DNA from: an uncultured Eubacteriales bacterium
GTDB taxonomy: Bacteria > Bacillota > Clostridia > Oscillospirales > UMGS1783
Assembly (NCBI GenBank): GCA_900555065.1
Contig: USJY01000121.1
Coordinates: forward strand, 1 to 5,400
DNA length: 5,400 bases
Reading direction: 5' to 3'
Positions 1 to 5,400 of the stretch are shown in pieces (positions within the stretch are counted from its first letter, which is position 1; every line of letters starts with the position of its first letter). The notes under the pieces were generated by a model. That model did not search any database, was not told the origin of the DNA, and saw only the letters and a list, made by a program, of their open reading frames with translations. Position numbers and translations under genes: made by a program.

Positions 1-106
1 CGGAGATATTGCCTTTGTGGTACGGAGTCCGGCTCTGCTTTTTCTGCGCTGGTATATAAATTCCTCAGCGAAGGAGGCGGCGAGTCTGCCCGCGTCCTTT
101 CGGCAG
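1..106. other. Left edge, no supported gene
   Basis: I see no gene that can be supported here. Plus-strand frames 1 and 2 stay open from the window edge to stops at 130-132 and 161-163, but both run through the hairpin at 107-128 and give peptides with no recognisable features. Frame 3 stops at 57-59 and could be the tail of an upstream gene that ends before that terminator, but only 18 residues are visible. On the minus strand an ATG near 112-114 opens a frame to the edge, with no properly spaced ribosome binding site. Confidence 0.4.
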
Positions 107-128
107 CGCGCATCCTGCGCGTTTTTTT
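107..128 (+). terminator. Short intrinsic terminator upstream of argS
   Basis: The sequence shows a 6-bp GC stem (CGCGCA / TGCGCG) with a 3-nt loop, followed directly by seven T residues at 122-128. This is the form of a small Rho-independent terminator. It lies upstream of the proposed argS promoter, so it most likely ends transcription from a gene to the left of the window. Its position about 75 nt before argS would also suit a leader attenuator, but no intact T-box or other antiterminator element is visible. Confidence 0.55.
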
Positions 129-137
129 GTAGGCTTC

Positions 138-166
138 TGGACAAGCGGGTCTTGATATGGTAAACT
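138..166 (+). promoter_or_regulatory. Probable sigma-A promoter of argS
   Basis: A TGGACA box at 138-143 (5 of 6 to TTGACA) is followed after exactly 17 nt by TAAACT at 161-166 (4 of 6 to TATAAT). A TG at 158-159 gives an extended -10. Transcription would start near 173, leaving a leader of about 30 nt before the argS ATG. That leader contains the ribosome binding site GAGGGA (192-197). The assignment rests on motif and spacing only. Confidence 0.5.
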
Positions 167-202
167 ATATCGGACAAAACGTCAGGTGAAAGAGGGAACC
201 AT

Positions 203-1954
203 ATGTCAGTCAGACTTCTTTTAACAGAGCTGGTATCCGAAGCATTTGCATCGGCCGGCTATTCCAGCGAATATGGCCAGGTAACGGTGTCAAATCGTCC
301 CGACCTGTGCCAGTTCCAGTGCAACGGCGCCATGGCCGCCGCTCGGCAGTACCGTAAAGCGCCGCTTGTGATCGCAAGCGACGTGGTTCGTCGTCTGGAG
401 GGCGACAGCCGCTTTGCCGCCGTCTCCGCCGTCGCGCCGGGATTTATTAACCTGACCCTGCAAGACGCGTTTCTTGCGCAGCTTATCCGCGATATGGCGG
501 CGGATTCGCGCCTGCTTCTGCCCACGCTTGAAAAAGAGACGATCGTGGTGGATTTCGGCGGCCCGAACGTGGCCAAGCCTTTGCATGTGGGCCACTTGCG
601 TCCCGCCATCCTGGGCGACAGCATGTGCCGCCTGGCCCGATTCCTGGGCAAGGACGTGATCGGCGACGTCCATCTCGGCGATTGGGGCCTGCCCATGGGC
701 CTTGTCATCGCGGAAATCAAGCGTATGTACCCCGATCTCGTCTATTTTGACCCTGACTTTACGGGCGAATACCCTGACGGCGCACCCGTCACCGTCGATG
801 AACTCAACGAAATCTACCCGCGTGCCTCGGCCCGTTCCAAGACCGACCCTGCGTTCGCTGCGGAGGCTGGTAGAATCACAGTGGCGCTGCAGCGCAAGCA
901 GCCGGGCTACTATGCGCTATGGGAACGCATCCGCGCCGTTTCGGTAGCGGACATCCGCTCGATCTATGACATTTTGGGCGTACATTTCGACGTGTGGTAT
1001 GGCGAGCGCGACGCGGATCCATATATCCCGCGCGTACTGGATATTCTGAAACAAAAAGGCCTGCTCTATGAATCTCAGGGCGCGCTGGTCGTCGACGTGG
1101 CGACGGAGGAGGACAGGGAGCCCATGCCGCCCATGATCCTTGTCAAGTCGGACGGCGGCACCAATTACGAGGTGACGGATCTCGGCACACTGTTGCAGCG
1201 CAAAGAGGACTGGAACCCTGCGGCGATCCTGTATTTTGTGGATAATCGCCAGGCATTTCATTTCAAACAGGTGTTCCGCTGCGCGGCGAAAGGCGGCATT
1301 TTAGGGGATACGGTCTGCGAACACTGTGAGAATGGGACGATCAACGGTCCGGACGGCAAACCCTTTAAGACGCGCGACGGCGGCGTAATGCGTCTTATGG
1401 ATATGATAGAAATGGTCTCCGACAGCGCCTATGAAAAGGTGAAGGATTCAGATGCGCTGGACGATGCGGAAAAGCGCAACGTCGCCCGAGCGGTGGGCGT
1501 GGCCGCTATTAAAATCGGAGACATGCTCAACCACCGTTCCAAAGACTATGTGTTCGATATGGATCGCTTCCTCTCCTCGGAGGGAAAAACCGGGCCCTAT
1601 TTGCAATATACGACGGTGCGTATCAATTCCGTTCTGGAAAAGGCGGCGCAGCGCGGCGAACCACTGGGAGAACTTCTTCCGCCCGCGTCCGACACGGAAC
1701 GCAGCCTGATGCTTTCTCTTTTGTCCGTATCCGACGCGCTGGTGCGCGCATATCAGGAAAAGGCTCCGAATGTGATCTGCGAGACGCTATTTGATGTCGC
1801 GGGCCTGTTCAACCGCTTTTATTTCGAGAATAAGATCCTCACATGTCCCGACCCTGCCCGCCGCGCATCGTGGCTGTCACTGCTGCAGACGACGCATCGG
1901 ATGCAAAATACCCTGCTCGGCCTGCTGGGAATCACTGTACCGGAACATATGTAA
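203..1954 (+). CDS. argS: Arginyl-tRNA synthetase (ArgRS)
   Basis: Cytoplasmic class I aminoacyl-tRNA synthetase that joins arginine to tRNA-Arg using ATP. The 583 residues match the usual length of a bacterial ArgRS. The domains run in order: the ArgRS-specific N-terminal tRNA-binding domain (about 1-90), the Rossmann catalytic domain with HIGH-type HVGH at 128-131 inside PNVAKPLHVGHLRP, a KMSK-equivalent FKTRDGG loop (388-394), and the all-helical DALR-type anticodon-binding domain (about 460-583) opening with GPYLQYTTVR and ending in the typical ITVPEHM tail. ArgRS enzymes often lack a canonical KMSKS, so this loop is normal. A CEHC sequence (372-375) just before that loop has no function I can assign. 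The ATG at 203 has GAGGGA five bases upstream and gives the expected N-terminus. The gene has its own promoter and a terminator after the stop, so it appears monocistronic. No frameshift or missing domain is visible. Confidence 0.97.
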   Translation: MSVRLLLTELVSEAFASAGYSSEYGQVTVSNRPDLCQFQCNGAMAAARQYRKAPLVIASDVVRRLEGDSRFAAVSAVAPGFINLTLQDAFLAQLIRDMAADSRLLLPTLEKETIVVDFGGPNVAKPLHVGHLRPAILGDSMCRLARFLGKDVIGDVHLGDWGLPMGLVIAEIKRMYPDLVYFDPDFTGEYPDGAPVTVDELNEIYPRASARSKTDPAFAAEAGRITVALQRKQPGYYALWERIRAVSVADIRSIYDILGVHFDVWYGERDADPYIPRVLDILKQKGLLYESQGALVVDVATEEDREPMPPMILVKSDGGTNYEVTDLGTLLQRKEDWNPAAILYFVDNRQAFHFKQVFRCAAKGGILGDTVCEHCENGTINGPDGKPFKTRDGGVMRLMDMIEMVSDSAYEKVKDSDALDDAEKRNVARAVGVAAIKIGDMLNHRSKDYVFDMDRFLSSEGKTGPYLQYTTVRINSVLEKAAQRGEPLGELLPPASDTERSLMLSLLSVSDALVRAYQEKAPNVICETLFDVAGLFNRFYFENKILTCPDPARRASWLSLLQTTHRMQNTLLGLLGITVPEHM

Positions 1955-1965
1955 CAATCCCCCAT

Positions 1966-2000
1966 ACAAAAGCGCCTTGCATTGCGCAAGGCGCTTTTGT
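1966..2000. terminator. Terminator hairpin between convergent genes
   Basis: A perfect 15-bp stem (1966-1980 with 1986-2000) closes a 5-nt loop, starting 11 nt after the argS stop codon. The outer arms are ACAAAA and TTTTGT, so an RNA made in either direction has a U-rich 3' arm. There is no long separate T tract. The position between argS (+) and the minus-strand kinase-like gene fits a bidirectional terminator. Its role for argS is likely. Its role for the minus-strand gene, 246 nt away, is inference. Confidence 0.8.
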
Positions 2001-2245
2001 GTTCTCTGGTTCCGGAACCCTCCCCGGCTTAGCCGTAAAAAGGCGCCCCGTGAAAGAGTATTTGTTTCAGGCATCAAGAAGGGACGCGAACAGGCGCCTT
2101 TCCTGAAAGAGGTCATCCGTCAGAGCGGCAACCGCCTGTTTACGCGCTGCAGGGCAGATATTGCAAGCGAAAAATCAGCGCGTCTTAATGCATTTTCCGG
2201 CCATAGGTGCTTACAGGGCCAATCCAGGCCGTCGGATATCTGTTC
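2001..2245. other. Intergenic region between convergent genes
   Basis: This stretch holds no supported gene. A plus-strand frame stays open through it, but it begins inside argS, ends inside the antisense of the next gene, has no ribosome binding site, and gives a Cys/Arg/Ser-rich product typical of a shadow frame. Visible structure consists of a 12-bp perfect palindrome GGTTCCGGAACC at 2008-2019 and the AAAGGCGCC / GGCGCCTTT inverted repeat listed separately. I could assign no function to the palindrome. Confidence 0.6.
2037..2101 (-). terminator. Possible minus-strand terminator (long-range inverted repeat)
   Basis: AAAGGCGCC (2039-2047) and GGCGCCTTT (2093-2101) form a perfect 9-bp inverted repeat separated by 45 nt. 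Read on the minus strand, the second arm runs into five T residues (complement of 2037-2041), as expected for a terminator. The long loop weakens the case, although it could fold further (a TGAAA / TTTCA pair lies inside). It would lie about 145 nt beyond the stop of the minus-strand gene. Confidence 0.3.
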
Positions 2246-3352
2246 TTATAAAAGGATGGACATCTCAATCTGCGCCAAAAGCCGCAGAAGCTCCTGCAGC
2301 GGGACAGCGGCAGCCTGCCTGAATCCTCTGGCCCCAAGCTCCTCGGCGGGCAGGTCGATGATGATTCGCGTCCCATGCGGCTTTACCTGCGTAATAAACA
2401 TGTTGCCGCCGTGTTTTCGGACGACGTTTTGCGCAACGTACAGGCCCAGGATCGGCCGGTCGTCCGCGTAGAGAATGTCGTTTGTGAGAATCCGTTCCAT
2501 ATAATAGTCGGGGATGCCGTCCCCATTGTCGGATATCCCGATCGAAACGGTCGGTCCGTGTTTATGCAGTCCTATTTTGAGTTCGCCGTTTTCGTGCGCA
2601 AAGTAGAGGATGTTGGAGAGGATATTGAGAATTGCCCGGGAAATCTGCACGAGGTCGCAGGGAATCAGCACAGGTTCGTCCGGCATGTCGAGTACGATGG
2701 AAACGCTTTTTTTCGCCGCGTACTGCCGTGCCTCTTTCGTAATCATTTTCAGCGCCTGTCCTATGTCGTGCGTTGCAATATTGAGCGGGTAAACATTCTG
2801 CATGATCATGGCCGCATCGCGCAGCAAGTGCGCGTTGCGCGTAATGCGAAGCGTGTTTTTCTTCATGCTGTAGAGGTAATGCCGTTCTTTGGAATCCGGC
2901 TGTTCCGGCATCAGCGCAGAAAGGGAAGAAAGCTCTGTGAGCAGTTGCTGCAACGTATTGCTTATCTGTTCCACGCATGCGGAGATCACCGCCAGATTCT
3001 GCATGGTGTCCTCTGCTTCTACCTCCTGTCTGGAACGGATTTCTCCGATCATGTATGTAGCGTCCGCGTCCGCCGTCTTGAGCCAGTACACATGCAGCCT
3101 GTTTCTCTCGTTTGGCCGGCCTTTACAGTATACGTCGACCATCTGCCCGGAATCCCGCGCCTTTCTGATGCGGCTTAAATTATCCGCCGTGACCAGCACG
3201 TCGAGCATTGCATATTGTTCGCCATAGCGGCGGCAAAACGCCGTATTGCTGAAAACGGTTTGGAACGAATTGTCGCACAGAATCATGGGGTGGTCCATAC
3301 CGTGAAGCAGCTGTATTATATTTTGAAGCGTAAACCTTGGTGTAGATAACAT
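2246..3352 (-). CDS. PAS/HATPase histidine-kinase-like protein, possible pseudokinase
   Basis: A 368-residue protein built like a soluble sensor histidine kinase. There is no signal peptide or membrane segment. Residues about 12-105 look like a PAS sensor fold (MILCDNSFQTVFSNTAF at its start). About 110-185 form two DHp-like helices. About 195-335 form the HATPase_c domain with N box ILNILSNILYFA (N243, N247), G1 box DNGDGIP (275-281) and a G2-like GLYVAQNVVRKHGG (303-316). Helix 2 (YLYSMKKNTLRITRNAHLL) matches the family well, but in helix 1 the usual SHELRTPL is replaced by SACVEQIS, so the phosphoacceptor His corresponds to Ala125. The ATP lid is short and the first Gly of GxGL is Ile301. 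No response regulator is adjacent. It may sense a cytoplasmic signal, bind ATP and modulate a partner without autophosphorylating. The ATG at 3350-3352 is preceded by AGGA at a 9-nt spacing. Target and signal are unknown. Confidence 0.85.
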   Translation of the reverse strand: MLSTPRFTLQNIIQLLHGMDHPMILCDNSFQTVFSNTAFCRRYGEQYAMLDVLVTADNLSRIRKARDSGQMVDVYCKGRPNERNRLHVYWLKTADADATYMIGEIRSRQEVEAEDTMQNLAVISACVEQISNTLQQLLTELSSLSALMPEQPDSKERHYLYSMKKNTLRITRNAHLLRDAAMIMQNVYPLNIATHDIGQALKMITKEARQYAAKKSVSIVLDMPDEPVLIPCDLVQISRAILNILSNILYFAHENGELKIGLHKHGPTVSIGISDNGDGIPDYYMERILTNDILYADDRPILGLYVAQNVVRKHGGNMFITQVKPHGTRIIIDLPAEELGARGFRQAAAVPLQELLRLLAQIEMSILL

Positions 3353-3392
3353 ATGGGTTCATCCTAACTACAAAATATGACATTGTGATTGT

Positions 3393-3421
3393 ATTATACC
3401 GTATTTAAAAGTCAATAACAA
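3393..3421 (-). promoter_or_regulatory. Sigma-A promoter of the kinase-like gene
   Basis: On the minus strand TTGTTA (complement of 3416-3421, 4 of 6 to TTGACA) is followed after 17 nt by a perfect TATAAT (complement of 3393-3398). Transcription would start near 3386, giving a leader of about 34 nt with the AGGA ribosome binding site at 3362-3365. A TTGACT at 3409-3414 is only 11 nt from the -10 box and so does not fit as a -35. Confidence 0.65.
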
Positions 3422-3498
3422 TATTTGCTTCATCGGAATCAAAAATAAAGTTTCGTCCCTCTTTCCAAATAAGCCTAAAAACGCGTACAAAATCATGC

Positions 3499-3515
3499 CA
3501 AAATTGTTAATTTTG
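3499..3515. repeat. AT-rich dyad in the divergent promoter region
   Basis: CAAAATT and AATTTTG form a perfect 7-bp inverted repeat around GTT. It lies about 20 nt upstream of the proposed gap -35 box. It has no T tract and does not follow a gene, so it looks more like an operator than a terminator. It contains TTGTTAA (3504-3510), one half of the known Rex operator pattern, but the opposite half is absent. The binding protein is unknown. Confidence 0.35.
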
Positions 3516-3535
3516 CGGGTGGAATCGGTTTTATA

Positions 3536-4615
<1,080 letters not shown>

Positions 4616-4630
4616 TCCATTGTAAAGCAG

Positions 4631-4675
4631 GGAGAAAGCGGAAGCCGCATGCGGCTTCCGCTTTCTCCGTTTTTT
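4631..4675 (+). terminator. Strong intrinsic terminator of gap
   Basis: Positions 4631-4668 form a perfect 38-bp palindrome (arms 4631-4649 and 4650-4668, no mismatch). One G and then six T residues (4670-4675) follow. It begins 15 nt after the gap stop codon and has no T tract on the other side, so it acts on the plus strand. It should insulate gap from the GntR operon downstream. Confidence 0.93.
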
Positions 4676-4757
4676 CGAAAAACCAAAAAGAAGCAGGGAT
4701 AGGATTCCCTGTCCCAGGCCGCCGTTCTGTCTTGACGGATAAAATGGTCGCATCCTA

Positions 4758-4786
4758 TTGACAAACGTCCCCGCTGCGTATATACT
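4758..4786 (+). promoter_or_regulatory. Consensus sigma-A promoter of the GntR-ABC operon
   Basis: A perfect TTGACA (4758-4763) is followed after exactly 17 nt by TATACT (4781-4786, 5 of 6 to TATAAT). Transcription would start near 4793, giving a leader of about 37 nt before the regulator's ATG. Such a strong core promoter next to a repressor gene suggests control by repression, and the repeated boxes listed separately overlap it. Confidence 0.8.
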
Positions 4787-4809
4787 GTACATGCTGAATA
4801 TATACAGTA
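4781..4809. promoter_or_regulatory. Candidate operator for the GntR regulator
   Basis: TATACTGTA (4781-4789) and TATACAGTA (4801-4809) are nine-base direct repeats with one mismatch, placed exactly 20 bp apart. At the same time TACTGTA and TACAGTA form a 7-bp inverted repeat with a 13-nt centre. The first copy is the -10 box and the second lies in the early transcribed region, so a bound dimer would block initiation. Self-regulation from such a site is common in GntR/YtrA-type operons. Assignment to this regulator is inference. Confidence 0.5.
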
Positions 4810-4829
4810 AAGCAACAAGAAGGTGCATC

Positions 4830-5207
4830 ATGGACATCATCATCCGCAATTCCGGCGGCATACCCATCTATGACCAGATTACCCGGCAGGTGAAGGGCCT
4901 CATTCTGCGGGGCGAGCTGCGGGAGGGCGAGGTCCTGCCCTCCATGCGGCTGCTGGCCAAGGAGCTGCGTATTTCCGTGATCACCACCAAGCGCGCCTAT
5001 GAAGAACTGGAACGGGACGGCTTTCTGACCACGATTCCGGGAAAAGGGTGCTTTGTTGCCCCCCGCAACCTGGAGCTGGTGCGGGAGGATACCCTGCGCC
5101 GGGTGGAAGAACATCTCTCCCGGGCAGTGGACGCAGCCAAGACCGGCGGCGTCACTCTGGGCGAAATGACCGAGACCCTCAACCTTTTATATGGAGACGA
5201 GTCATGA
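4830..5207 (+). CDS. GntR-family transcriptional regulator, YtrA-type
   Basis: A 125-residue DNA-binding repressor. Residues about 10-77 are a GntR winged helix-turn-helix, recognisable from IPIYDQITRQVKGLI, the GELREGEVLPSMR turn, the recognition-helix region ISVITTKRAYEELERDGF and the wing GKGCFVAP. Only about 45 residues follow, predicted helical. This lacks the large effector domain of FadR or HutC proteins and matches the short YtrA subfamily, which typically governs neighbouring ABC transporter genes. The ATG at 4830 is chosen because AGAAGG (4818-4823) sits six bases upstream and because the protein then starts in the family's usual way. An earlier in-frame TTG at 4758 is the -35 box itself. 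The stop overlaps the next gene's start (ATGA), so the two are translationally coupled. Ligand and regulated substrate cannot be read from the sequence. Confidence 0.92.
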   Translation: MDIIIRNSGGIPIYDQITRQVKGLILRGELREGEVLPSMRLLAKELRISVITTKRAYEELERDGFLTTIPGKGCFVAPRNLELVREDTLRRVEEHLSRAVDAAKTGGVTLGEMTETLNLLYGDES

Positions 5208-5400
5208 TGAACTACGCATTGGAGATCGAACATCTGAGCAAACAGTACGGTTCCTTCCGCCTGGACGACGTATCCCTGGCCGTTCCCGGCGGTACCATCA
5301 TGGGCCTGATCGGCGAGAACGGCGCCGGTAAATCCACCACGATCAAATGTATTCTGAACCTGATCCGCCGGGACAGCGGGACCATCCGGGTGCTGGGCAT
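5204..5400 (+). CDS. ABC transporter ATP-binding protein (5' part, runs off window)
   Basis: The first 65 residues of an ABC-type ATPase, which would power a membrane transporter from the cytoplasmic side. The start has the usual pattern: a core beta-strand region (ALEIEHLSKQYG), DDVSLAVPGG, then Walker A GENGAGKST at 37-45 with Lys43, followed by the expected TIKCILNLIRRDSGTIRVLG. The Q-loop, signature, Walker B and H-loop lie beyond the window. The wording is typical of the drug/lantibiotic-export type ATPases (BcrA or YtrB-like) found behind YtrA-type regulators, but the cargo is unknown. The ATG at 5204 overlaps the regulator's TGA by four bases and has GGAG (5193-5196) seven bases upstream. 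A second ATG at 5207 is possible. A permease gene is expected downstream. Confidence 0.93.
   Translation, partial: MMNYALEIEHLSKQYGSFRLDDVSLAVPGGTIMGLIGENGAGKSTTIKCILNLIRRDSGTIRVLG

Noticed and set aside
14..128. Possible T-box leader for argS
   Set aside because: TGTGGTAC at 16-23 resembles part of the T-box core and a terminator follows at 107-128. However, the conserved AGGGTGGNACCGCG is not matched, the spacing to the terminator is too long, no antiterminator pairing is visible, and a promoter seems to lie downstream of the terminator.
1791..2471. 226-codon plus-strand open frame from the argS 3' end into the next gene
   Set aside because: It starts inside argS in another frame, spans a terminator and ends antisense to the kinase-like gene. 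The Cys/Ser/Arg-rich product shows no family signature.
2375..3178. 267-codon plus-strand open frame opposite the kinase-like gene
   Set aside because: It is antisense to clear PAS/HATPase motifs on the minus strand, has no ribosome binding site of note, and its Val/Arg/His-rich wording is typical of a shadow frame in GC-rich DNA.
4694..4711. CAGGGA / TCCCTG hairpin between gap and the GntR promoter
   Set aside because: It has only 6 bp and no T tract, lies just after a much stronger terminator, and has no recognisable link to either gene.
4830..5400. High CGG arginine codon use as a sign of recent gene transfer
   Set aside because: CGG makes up 10 of 17 Arg codons here, against 2 of 40 in argS and 0 of 9 in gap. 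But the kinase-like gene also uses CGG for about 8 of its Arg codons, so lower expression explains the difference as well as transfer does.

Overview
The window looks like chromosomal DNA from a moderately GC-rich member of the Bacillota, probably Clostridia. This is inferred from the Clostridium-type ArgRS, strong AGGAGG-type ribosome binding sites, sigma-A-type promoters, intrinsic terminators with long stems, and a YtrA-type GntR regulator overlapping an ABC ATPase gene. The exact genus cannot be read from the sequence. Core housekeeping genes dominate, with one less ordinary regulatory gene and the start of a small transporter operon.

Left part (1-2245): a short non-coding edge ends in a small terminator (107-128). 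A promoter (138-166) then leads into argS (203-1954, +), arginyl-tRNA synthetase. A 15-bp-stem hairpin (1966-2000) follows and probably stops transcription from both sides, because the next gene converges on argS. The rest of the gap, to 2245, holds only inverted repeats.

Middle (2246-3595): a minus-strand gene encodes a soluble PAS-like plus HATPase protein that resembles a histidine kinase. Where the phosphoacceptor His should lie, an Ala is found, so it may be a pseudokinase. It has a perfect TATAAT promoter and no adjacent response regulator. It is divergently transcribed from gap, and the shared 243-bp AT-rich region carries several small dyads.

Right part (3596-5400): gap (+) encodes a complete phosphorylating GAPDH of the E. 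coli/eukaryote-like type. It is a single-gene unit closed by a 38-bp perfect palindrome with a T tract. A consensus promoter (4758-4786), overlapped by repeated TATAC(T/A)GTA boxes, then drives a 125-aa GntR/YtrA-type repressor. The ATG of the following ABC transporter ATPase overlaps the repressor's stop codon, and that gene runs off the window. The pair looks like a self-regulated transporter operon whose remaining genes lie beyond 5400.

No clearly new multi-gene system is visible. The items most worth checking are the degenerate histidine-kinase-like protein with its shared promoter region, the lineage of the GAPDH, and the candidate operator of the GntR-ABC operon.
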